Assembly (NCBI GenBank): GCA_964650405.1
Contig: CAZYTO010000094.1
Coordinates: 1-18,193 of the forward strand
Direction: 5' to 3'
DNA from: CAZYTO01 sp964650405
GTDB lineage: Bacteria; Acidobacteriota; Thermoanaerobaculia; Gp7-AA8
Length of the DNA stretch: 18,193 bases
Made by a program: the position numbers and the translations under genes. This document shows positions 5,874 to 13,562 of this stretch, one piece after another (position 1 is the first letter of the stretch; every line of letters starts with the position of its first letter). Under the pieces are notes generated by a model that was not told where the DNA came from, did not search any database, and saw nothing but the letters and a program-made list of their open reading frames with translations.

Positions 5874-8348
5874 ATGAGACAAGCATCAATCGCAGTGGCT
5901 GTAGCCTTCCTTCTCGCCGGGACGGCGGAGGCGGCACTCTTCCGTCCGGTCGAGGACTCCGCCGTCGCGAAGGCGCTCACCGGAGCCCGTGCCCAGGCCC
6001 ACGGCTCCGACAAGAACGCGGCGGAAGACGAGGCCTACGTCGAGCAGATCGCCCAGGGCACGGTCAAACGGGCCCTCGCCGATTTCGGCGACATGCAGTG
6101 CCCGATCTCCGTCCTGGTGATGAATCCCTCGGACAAGACGCTGTGGGACGTGCACGTGCAGATCGAGCAGTCGAAGGGCTCGAATGACGGCACCCAGCTC
6201 GGCGTGAACATCCCCGTCCTGCCGGCGCACATGCAGACGGTGGTCCGGTTCGACTGCACCGAGGGCCTCGACACCGTTGCCGTCAACCACGTCCCCCGCT
6301 CCAGCGACACCCTTTCCGCGGAAGTTCTGTCGCGGCTCCTGACACAGAGCGATGCAGCCACCCGGGAGGGAGAGTTTCACGCCGGCAGGTCGGAGGGACC
6401 CATGATCAATCAGGCCCTCCTGACCGCGCCGGACGACGCGCGCCGCGAGCTCATCACCGAGCTGCTGAAGAGCGACTCGGGAAAGAAGGCGCTGCTCGAC
6501 AGCCTCGCTCAGGACGACATCCGCGCCAATGTCATGAAAGCCGCCGGCGGACAGCCGGTGGCGAACGCGCTCCTCGAAGCGCTGCTTCAGGCCGGGAACC
6601 GGGACGATCATGTTCCCGCGGTCGAGAACCTGACCTCCACGCAATGCGTCGCCGGCAATTCCGAATTCGCGGGCCGTATCTGGAGCGCCGCCGCGATCGG
6701 GACCTACGGCAACGGGGAGGCCTCCGGGAAAGTTCTGGCCGCCTGCCACCCGGACGCGGACGCGGTCGTTCGCATCCTGAAGACGGCGAATCCAGCGGCG
6801 GTGGAGCACGTCCTCGAGTCGCTGCCCAACGGCAGCATGTCCCAGGTGGCCCTGGCCTCCCTGGCCGGCACGCCGCAGCTCCGCGCTTTCGTCGCCGCGT
6901 CAAACGATGTGGGCAAGGTCAGCGCGGCGCTGCGTCTGAACGACCCCGACTTCGCCGCGCAGATCCTGGCCTACGCTGCGTCGGTCGAGGGTGACGCCGC
7001 CGGGGCGAAGACCAACGCGTACGACAAAGCGCATGACGCATGGCTCGCCTCCACGCAGAACACCCCCGCGGCACTCGCGGAACTGGCGGCGAAGCTCGCC
7101 CGGCTCGTCGCCGACGGGAACGTTCATCTGGCGGCGATGAAGACGCGCATCGGGGCCATGATTGCCGGCTGCAACGAGTGCAGCGACATCCTGGCGCGTT
7201 CGATCTCCGAGCACCCGGCTGCCGGGGCGCCCGAAGCGGTGAAGGCCTGCGCGCAGCGGGGCAAGGACCGTCTCCTGGACGCCGCCTGGGCGAATGCCCT
7301 CCTGAAGGACTGCGCCAAGGGCACCGACAACGTCATCCGCTGCATCGGCATCATGCACGACTGGCTCGAACCGGTATCCATCGCGTCGATCCCATCAGGG
7401 CTTCTGCAGACGGTGGACGGGGGCGTGAAAAACGCCGTCGAGCATCCCGGGGGAGCCGATCGTTTGTGGCATGCGGTCCGGCAACTTCACGACTGGGGAT
7501 ACGACGTCGCGCCGATCCGGAAGCTCCTGACGGATCACGCCATCGCCGCCTCGAAGGATGGCAACTCTCCCCAGCCGTTCATCGCCGCCGCGGCCATCAT
7601 CGATCCGCAGAACGACATCGCGCCAGCCGTGAAGACGGCCACGCAAACGCGGCAGATGGGAGAGATCGCCGCGGCGGGCGTGGAGATCGCCCTCGCGCCG
7701 GTGCCGGTGGCTTTGCTGGCCTACTTCCTCAGGAACCGCTGGCGGCGCAAGGGCTCGAAGATCTTTCCCACGGGCCTGCCGGAAGACGCGCCAGAGAGCG
7801 CCGCGGCCCGAGTACAGCGCGGTTGGAACAGCGCTCTGACACGCAGCCTCCAGGACGCCGCCCGCATCCTTGGCGACGATCCGTCGCCCGCTGCCGCCGC
7901 GGCGCGCGCCGCCGTCGCGGCGATCCTCCCTCGGGCCGTGGATCTGCTCGGCTCCACTTGCGATCTCGCAGCGGACGCGGTTGCCACAGGCAAGGTCCGC
8001 TCGTCTCTGATCGACGCCGGATCGCTGGCGGTGTACGTCGCGGTCTTCCCCGGCAAGCACGACCAGCCGCATGCCTTCCGCCGCCATCCGGGCTTCGGGG
8101 ACGGGTGGATCGCGCACATCGACGCCATCCGGGAGGGCGTGTGGCGTACGCGTCGCGTCCCGATCCTGGCCCTCATCTACAGCATCCGCTCCGACGGACG
8201 GGAGGGATGGCTGATGGCCGGCTATGAATCCGACTCGGCCCGTCTGCTGCCCGGCGCACTGCTCGACCCGCAGGATGCGGCAGCGACCAGCGCTCCGATT
8301 CTCTACGACAGGATTCGCTTCGATCTCGACCAGGCTGGGGGCTCATGA
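5874..8348 (+). CDS. Exported single-pass membrane protein with outer helical-repeat domain and cytosolic tail
   Basis: Predicted 824 residues. ATG 5874 is preferred over GTG 5871 because GAGG (5865-5868) sits 5 bases before the ATG. Residues 1-21 are a signal peptide (MRQASIAVAVAFLLAGTAEA). Residues 22-595 are predicted outside the cytoplasm. An N-terminal beta-rich part (about 60-140) is followed by many short helices resembling HEAT-like repeats, with scattered cysteines including CNEC at 433-436. Residues about 597-619 form one transmembrane helix followed by NRWRRKGSK, which fits an N-out/C-in topology. The cytosolic tail (about 630-824) matches no family I recognise. The gene opens a tight operon and overlaps the Hsp70 gene by 4 bases. 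It may be a sensor, anchor or receptor that brings the chaperones to the membrane; that role is inferred from context only. Confidence 0.85.
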   Translation: MRQASIAVAVAFLLAGTAEAALFRPVEDSAVAKALTGARAQAHGSDKNAAEDEAYVEQIAQGTVKRALADFGDMQCPISVLVMNPSDKTLWDVHVQIEQSKGSNDGTQLGVNIPVLPAHMQTVVRFDCTEGLDTVAVNHVPRSSDTLSAEVLSRLLTQSDAATREGEFHAGRSEGPMINQALLTAPDDARRELITELLKSDSGKKALLDSLAQDDIRANVMKAAGGQPVANALLEALLQAGNRDDHVPAVENLTSTQCVAGNSEFAGRIWSAAAIGTYGNGEASGKVLAACHPDADAVVRILKTANPAAVEHVLESLPNGSMSQVALASLAGTPQLRAFVAASNDVGKVSAALRLNDPDFAAQILAYAASVEGDAAGAKTNAYDKAHDAWLASTQNTPAALAELAAKLARLVADGNVHLAAMKTRIGAMIAGCNECSDILARSISEHPAAGAPEAVKACAQRGKDRLLDAAWANALLKDCAKGTDNVIRCIGIMHDWLEPVSIASIPSGLLQTVDGGVKNAVEHPGGADRLWHAVRQLHDWGYDVAPIRKLLTDHAIAASKDGNSPQPFIAAAAIIDPQNDIAPAVKTATQTRQMGEIAAAGVEIALAPVPVALLAYFLRNRWRRKGSKIFPTGLPEDAPESAAARVQRGWNSALTRSLQDAARILGDDPSPAAAAARAAVAAILPRAVDLLGSTCDLAADAVATGKVRSSLIDAGSLAVYVAVFPGKHDQPHAFRRHPGFGDGWIAHIDAIREGVWRTRRVPILALIYSIRSDGREGWLMAGYESDSARLLPGALLDPQDAAATSAPILYDRIRFDLDQAGGS

Positions 8349-10744
8349 CCAACACCATCGACTACGGCATCGACCTCGGAACGACGAACTCCGCCATCGC
8401 CCGGCAGGAAGGTGCCCGCTCCGTGCTGCTTCCCGGCGAGGCCGGAGACGTCCTCCTCCCCTCCGTGCTGCACATCCGCGCCGACGGAACGCGGCTCACC
8501 GGCCGCGCGGCACGGGCGTTTGCCGAGGAGGACCCGAAGAACACGGCCGTGGAGTTCAAGCGCCTGATGGGCACGGACCAGCGGCGGGCCTTTCCGGCGT
8601 CGGGCATCGAGCTGCTGCCTGAAGAGATGGCCGCCGAGGCGCTGCGGGCGCTCTTGCGCCGTACCCCGCCCGGCGGGGAGCCGGTGCGGGCGGCGGTCAT
8701 CACCGTCCCGGCCATGTTCCAACTGCCGCAGTGCGAGGCCACTATCCGCGCAGCCCGGCTGGCGGGTATCGAGCACGCACCGCTCCTCCAGGAGCCCATC
8801 GCGGCGGCCATCGCCCACGCCGGCATGGCCCAGACCAGCGACGGCTATTGGCTCGTTTATGACCTCGGCGGCGGGACGTTCGACGTCTCGCTCGTCCGCT
8901 CGCGCGCCGGGAGACTGCAGGTCCTCGATCACGACGGCGACAACCACCTCGGCGGCCGCGACTTCGACCGCGTCGTGGCGCGGCGGGCGGCCGAGATCGT
9001 GCGCGAAGAGGGACGCCACGGCGCCTTCGCGCGCGCCGATCCGGACAACGCCGATGCCTATTCGCGGCTGAAGCTGGAGGCCGAACGCGTCCGCATCGCG
9101 CTCTCCACGAGCGAGAGCACGACCTTTCAGGTCGAGAACCTCGTCCAGTTCACCCTGGAGCGGGAAGAGCTCGATCGCCTCATCCAGCCGTTCGTCTCCC
9201 GCACCATCGACATCTGCCGGAAGCTGCTGTCCCGGCAACGGATCAACACCACGGAGCTGAGCGGTATCGTCCTCGTCGGCGGCCCCACCCGCACGCTGCT
9301 CGTGCCCCGCCTGATCCATGAGACCCTCCAGGTCGACGCGGCGCATCGACTCGACCCCATGACCATCGTCGCCTCCGGCGCGGCGCTCTTCGCCTCGACC
9401 CAGAAGCTTCCCGCCGCGCTCCGCGCCGGCAACCGCAACGCGGCCGCGCTGACCGTGGACGTCGAATACGAAGCCATGACCACCGACCCGCGTCCTCTGC
9501 TCGTGGTCCGGGCTACGCCGGCCGCCGCGGCGGTAGGCGGAACGTGCAATATCGCGGGAGACAGCGGCTACGACTCGGGAGCCCTTCGCCTCGACGCGCG
9601 CGGAACGGCGGCAGCGACGGTCAGGCTCGCGCCGAACACACTCAATCGCTTCAGCGTGAGGGTGGAGGCGCCGGACGGACAGACCGCCACGACGGAGCTG
9701 GCCATCCTTCACGGTCTCAGCGTGGCCAAGCCGCCGCTCTCCCAGTCGGTGGGCGTCATGCTGGCCGGCAACCAGACCCGCTGGTACCTGAGGAAGGGCG
9801 CCACCCTGCCGGCGCGCAACACGATGGTTCACTCCACGACCATCGGCATCGTCCGCGGACAGGCCGGCGAGGCCATCCACGTTCCCATCGTGCAGGGCGA
9901 GAGCGAGCGCGCGGACCGCAACAAGGTCATCGGCATCCTCCGCATCCGCGCCGAGGCGCTGGCGCGCGACCTCCCGGCCGGATCGGAAGTCGAAGTTCAC
10001 GTGCTGGTCGACGACTCCTCCCACACCTCTGCCCGTGCGTACGTGCCGCTCCTCGATCAGTGGTTCGACGAGGTGGCCCTGTTCCTCATGGAGTCGAAGG
10101 CCGGAGACGCCGTTCAGGCCGGCCTGGCGGCGCAGAAGGACCGCCTGACCAAACTCGCCGAGATGGCCGACGAGATGGAAGCGAGCGGCGGCGAGGACAT
10201 GGACACGCGGGTGAAAGAGATCGAGGACCTGCTCGAGGAATCGGACCGTGACTCGATCGACCTGGCCGACCAGATGGTCCGCCGGATGACCGAAGCGCTC
10301 GACGTGGCGGAGACCGTGAGCCGCCGCAAGACGATGGAGACGGAGTTCGAAACGCTGGCCACGCGCGCCCTGGCTATCCAGAAGGACTACGGCACCGCCT
10401 CGGACAAGAAAGAGATCGAAGCGCTGATCGAGGAGTTTCACGCGGCGTTGCTGCGGGACGATCTCGACCTGGCCCAGACCAAGCTCGCCGCGCTCGACGA
10501 GATCGACAACCGGCTGGTGTGGAGCGTCCCCGGACAGTGGGTGGCCACCTTCCGCTGGATGTCCGGCCGCCTCGATGAGCTGCAGCTCGCCGAGAAGAAC
10601 CGCCTGGTCATTCAGCGCGGGGCTCAGGCCATCCGGGAGTCGGACCTCCCCGGGCTGCGCGCCGTCTGCCGCGAGCTCTACTTCGCGCTTCCGCGCGACG
10701 CGCGCAGCAACGAGGTCGAAAGCATTGTCTCTCACATCATCTGA
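8345..10744 (+). CDS. Divergent Hsp70 (DnaK-family) ATPase with an extra middle domain
   Basis: Predicted 799 residues, against roughly 640 for DnaK. The ATPase domain (about 1-355) has phosphate-1 YGIDLGTTNSAIA (7-19), FKRLMG (Lys73 region), LQEPIAAAIAH around Glu150, phosphate-2 VYDLGGGTFDVSL (171-183), HLGGRDFD (201-208) and the adenosine motif IVLVGGPTR (308-316). All key catalytic positions appear kept, so ATP hydrolysis is likely. The usual linker (VLLLDVTPLSLG-like) does not directly follow. A beta-rich region of about 100 residues (about 362-460) comes first, then LSQSVGVML (465-473) begins a normal-looking substrate-binding beta domain ending near 565. A long charged helical region (575-799) replaces the DnaK lid, with no acidic disordered tail. 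ATG 8345 overlaps the previous stop (ATGA), with GGGGG just upstream. It likely works as the first chaperone of this operon, on a dedicated client. Confidence 0.93.
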   Translation: MTNTIDYGIDLGTTNSAIARQEGARSVLLPGEAGDVLLPSVLHIRADGTRLTGRAARAFAEEDPKNTAVEFKRLMGTDQRRAFPASGIELLPEEMAAEALRALLRRTPPGGEPVRAAVITVPAMFQLPQCEATIRAARLAGIEHAPLLQEPIAAAIAHAGMAQTSDGYWLVYDLGGGTFDVSLVRSRAGRLQVLDHDGDNHLGGRDFDRVVARRAAEIVREEGRHGAFARADPDNADAYSRLKLEAERVRIALSTSESTTFQVENLVQFTLEREELDRLIQPFVSRTIDICRKLLSRQRINTTELSGIVLVGGPTRTLLVPRLIHETLQVDAAHRLDPMTIVASGAALFASTQKLPAALRAGNRNAAALTVDVEYEAMTTDPRPLLVVRATPAAAAVGGTCNIAGDSGYDSGALRLDARGTAAATVRLAPNTLNRFSVRVEAPDGQTATTELAILHGLSVAKPPLSQSVGVMLAGNQTRWYLRKGATLPARNTMVHSTTIGIVRGQAGEAIHVPIVQGESERADRNKVIGILRIRAEALARDLPAGSEVEVHVLVDDSSHTSARAYVPLLDQWFDEVALFLMESKAGDAVQAGLAAQKDRLTKLAEMADEMEASGGEDMDTRVKEIEDLLEESDRDSIDLADQMVRRMTEALDVAETVSRRKTMETEFETLATRALAIQKDYGTASDKKEIEALIEEFHAALLRDDLDLAQTKLAALDEIDNRLVWSVPGQWVATFRWMSGRLDELQLAEKNRLVIQRGAQAIRESDLPGLRAVCRELYFALPRDARSNEVESIVSHII

Positions 10745-10753
10745 GGAACCGCG

Positions 10754-12577
10754 ATGACTGCACTCCCCGATCAGGAAACCCATGCGAAGGCCGGCGCCGG
10801 CCTGACCTCGGCGCTGCGGAGCAGCGGCGTCACCCAGTTCCGCAGGAACCCTTTCCGGCTTCTTCGCCTGTCCGTCGGCATCCGTTCCGAGGATGCCGTC
10901 TGGTCGGCGGAGAAGATCCTGGCCCTCCGGCGGGCCGGCCTCCCTCCCCCCGCTCCCGACCTCCTGCCGTGGCTGCCGGACGCGGACGAGCTGGACATCC
11001 AGGAAGCGGCACAGAAGATCGAAGAGCCGCTGCGGCGGATGGTCGACCAGCTCCTGTGGTTCGACCTGGAGGGCGACCCCGGCGGCGCGGCGCTGATGCA
11101 CGCGCTCATCACGAACGACGGGGCCGCGCTCTCGGCCCTGCTCCGCGTCGAGCCGCCCCTGACTCCCGACGTCGAGGTGCCGCTCACGACCATCGCCTCG
11201 GCCCTCAACCTGGCCAACCTCGCGCTGGTCACCGGCTTCTCCGCCCTCCACGGAACCGGCCCGTTTGCCGAACCGTCGCGTGGCGACGTGACCCTGGCGG
11301 CGCCGAACATACCCTGGAGCCTTCCTGCGCCCGAGGCACCGGACGCGCCGAGGACGGCCACCGACGTGCACAAGCTGGTCGGATCGCAGTCGGCAGCGGC
11401 CACGTACCGCTGGCCCAACCTGCTGGCCCGCGCCTATCGCTCGTGGAACGCGCTCCTGCGCCACCCGGCCCTTCACGAGTACCTCCGCCTGCAGATCGAC
11501 GCCCTCGGCGACGAACTGCTGCGCGCCGAGGATGAAGAGACGATCCGCAATGCCGTGGCTACGCTGCTGGCCGACCTCGTCTCCGCCGAGATCAAACGGG
11601 CCATGACCAACGGCCAGGATCAGACGGTGGCCGAGCTGACCCGTCTCGCCGCCGCCAGCGGCTTCGATCCCCAGGTCTGGTCGATGGCATTCCGCCCGCT
11701 CCGCCCTCTCTTCGCGGCGGAACTGCGGGAACTGGACGCCCTCATCGAGTCCTCTGACGTGGGCCTGGACAGCGTGATGCTCTACCTCGGCAGGCTCTCG
11801 GCGCTCCGCAAGCAATGGAGCGAGCTCGACGCGGCGGGGCTGATCGGCCTCAACTCCGTAGCCGACGACGCGCTGTTGAAGGTGTTTCAGGTGTTGAGCG
11901 GCTCGATCAACCCGGCCATCGATTCCGATCGCTATGCCGACGCCATCCGCCGCGCCGCGGCCCTGGCGCAATCGAAGTCACTGGAAGAGCGGATCAACGG
12001 ACTGAGGACGAAGTTCGAGCAGTACCGCAAGGTCGCGTTCTGCGCCTTCTGCGACAAGCGCGAGCAGGACTCTGCACTGGCCGTCGTCCTGACCGGTCAG
12101 AAGATCACCGGCGTAGAGCGTCACTTCAACAGCACGACCACGCACTACAGTCTCCGCGCGGCGCCCGTAGGCCGCTGCGCTCCCTGCGCCGATTTCCACG
12201 ATCTGCTGCGCTCCTCGAAACGGTGGTGCTGGGCGCTGGCCGTCGTCTATCCCGCGGCCGCCCTCTTCTTCGCTCCCAAGCTCCTGCTCCTGGCCGTCAC
12301 CGTGAGCGTCATTCTGGCCTTTGCCGCATCCATGATCACGGAGCGGCTCATGTATCGCGCCTCCGGCGGGAACACGCGCAAGATCCGCGTCAAGGACAGC
12401 GCTTCGTGGCAGGCCGCGGTGAATGAGGGCTACAGCTACCAGCGCACGGACTTCCGGCGGGATGCGGTCGCGAAATGGAGCGGGTCGGCCAGGGCCGGCC
12501 AGGGCGTGGGCCGCTACGCGGGCCTCATCATCTGGCTGGTCATCATGGTCATCGTCGGGATGGCGCAAAACTGCTGA
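10754..12577 (+). CDS. Membrane-anchored J-like protein with zinc-ribbon-like module
   Basis: Predicted 607 residues, with GAGGA (10743-10747) 6 bases before the ATG and 9 bases after the Hsp70 stop. Residues about 30-105 (NPFRLLRLS, then a helix, PDADELDIQEAA, EEPLRRMVDQLLWF) resemble the degenerate J-like N-terminal domains seen in proteins next to bacterial Hsp70 genes. No HPD tripeptide is present. The middle (110-420) is helical without a recognised family. Two cysteine pairs, CAFC (430-433) and CAPC (475-478), look like a zinc-ribbon knuckle pair. Hydrophobic segments at about 491-527 (one hairpin or two helices) and 588-603 anchor the protein in the membrane. With no signal peptide, the large N-terminal part should stay in the cytosol. 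It would suit recruiting the neighbouring Hsp70 to the membrane. J-like homology is moderate confidence; zinc binding is inferred. Confidence 0.8.
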   Translation: MTALPDQETHAKAGAGLTSALRSSGVTQFRRNPFRLLRLSVGIRSEDAVWSAEKILALRRAGLPPPAPDLLPWLPDADELDIQEAAQKIEEPLRRMVDQLLWFDLEGDPGGAALMHALITNDGAALSALLRVEPPLTPDVEVPLTTIASALNLANLALVTGFSALHGTGPFAEPSRGDVTLAAPNIPWSLPAPEAPDAPRTATDVHKLVGSQSAAATYRWPNLLARAYRSWNALLRHPALHEYLRLQIDALGDELLRAEDEETIRNAVATLLADLVSAEIKRAMTNGQDQTVAELTRLAAASGFDPQVWSMAFRPLRPLFAAELRELDALIESSDVGLDSVMLYLGRLSALRKQWSELDAAGLIGLNSVADDALLKVFQVLSGSINPAIDSDRYADAIRRAAALAQSKSLEERINGLRTKFEQYRKVAFCAFCDKREQDSALAVVLTGQKITGVERHFNSTTTHYSLRAAPVGRCAPCADFHDLLRSSKRWCWALAVVYPAAALFFAPKLLLLAVTVSVILAFAASMITERLMYRASGGNTRKIRVKDSASWQAAVNEGYSYQRTDFRRDAVAKWSGSARAGQGVGRYAGLIIWLVIMVIVGMAQNC

Positions 12578-12578
12578 C

Positions 12579-13562
12579 ATGAACGGATCTCCGGACAGCG
12601 GCGCGCCGCGCGCACGGACCCAGCCGCTGCCATTCCGCGGCGTGCCGGAGGCCGTGTTTGCCGGAGGGTGGTCCGCGTACATCACCACCGACATGGGAGA
12701 GTGGGCGCAGGCCGGCGCCATGGGCGAGGTGAAGGCCCTCCCCCCGCTCCCGGCGTATACGACGGCAGTGGTTGGTGCGGACGATCGCCTCGTCGTCGCG
12801 CTCTGTGAGCCGCTGCTGGCCGTCGTCCGCAACGGGGCGTGGGAGTACCTCGACCGCCCGTCGCCGGTGCTGGCGCTGGCAAGGCGCGGCTCCACGTTGC
12901 TCCTCGGCGATGCGGCCGGGCGGATCATGGCCGGCGATCCCGCGGCGGGAGACGTGACGACGCTCGCGGTGGCGGAGCGTCCCGTGACCGAGCTTCTGGC
13001 TGAGGGAGACGACGTCGTCTTTCTCGACGGGCGCGCAGGCATCGTCCTCGGCGGACAAGCGAATCCGGCCTACGCCGAAACGGGGTGGCTGGGACGCCCG
13101 TTCCTGCTCTTCGGCTCGCCGCAACGACGACGGGTGGGGCTCGCCGCGCAGACCCAGACCGCCTTGCTCGATCTCGACTCGGCCCGCCTCGCGTCGACCT
13201 CCGACCAGATCGAGGACGCTGTGCGCTCGGTGATTCCACTGAGCGGCCGGCCGGCCGCGTATGCCGTCGTCAGCGACGGCGGCCAGCTCTGGCTGCTCGA
13301 CGACGGCCTGCGCGCTTCCGCGGTCCGCCTTCCCCAGAGCGCCGAGGAGGTGGCCGGCTGCGCGGCAGCCGGCGCGGCCGGGCTACTCGTCTGGACGCGA
13401 GCCCGCCAGCTCTTTCGCGTCAACGCCCGGCGCACGGTCGTCGCGGTACGCAAGGAAGAAGTCGTCTGTGCGGCGGCGATGGGGACAACTCTCCTCATCC
13501 TGAAATGGAGCAGCGAGGAAGGCGCGCGGATCGAGTGGGCTCCCCTGGGAGGCGATTCATGA
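12579..13562 (+). CDS. Soluble all-beta, possibly propeller-like protein
   Basis: Predicted 327 residues. The start is ATG 12579, one base after the previous stop, which implies translational coupling; the frame upstream of it is only the antisense-free shadow of the preceding gene. After about 20 polar residues, short strands recur in the pattern of a degenerate beta-propeller: GSTLLLGDAAGRIMAGD, GDDVVFLDGRAGIVLGG, GLLVWTRARQLFRV and TTLLILKW. No signal peptide or transmembrane helix is seen, so it should be cytosolic. No enzyme motif is visible. It overlaps the TPR gene by 4 bases and probably acts as a scaffold or client-recognition partner of that protein. The propeller call rests on strand pattern alone and could be wrong. 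Confidence 0.7.
   Translation: MNGSPDSGAPRARTQPLPFRGVPEAVFAGGWSAYITTDMGEWAQAGAMGEVKALPPLPAYTTAVVGADDRLVVALCEPLLAVVRNGAWEYLDRPSPVLALARRGSTLLLGDAAGRIMAGDPAAGDVTTLAVAERPVTELLAEGDDVVFLDGRAGIVLGGQANPAYAETGWLGRPFLLFGSPQRRRVGLAAQTQTALLDLDSARLASTSDQIEDAVRSVIPLSGRPAAYAVVSDGGQLWLLDDGLRASAVRLPQSAEEVAGCAAAGAAGLLVWTRARQLFRVNARRTVVAVRKEEVVCAAAMGTTLLILKWSSEEGARIEWAPLGGDS

Noticed and set aside
8303..11971. A 1222-codon open frame on the minus strand, opposite the first Hsp70 and the J-like gene
   Set aside because: The plus-strand frames encode clear Hsp70 motifs and a tightly spaced operon. The antisense product is a low-complexity Arg/Gly/Val-rich chain with no domain, typical of a GC-rich shadow frame.
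13085..13558. A 158-codon N-terminal extension of the TPR protein
   Set aside because: It overlaps the propeller-like gene in another frame and has an Arg/Pro-rich shadow composition. ATG 13559 has a good ribosome-binding site and the ATGA overlap used elsewhere in the operon.
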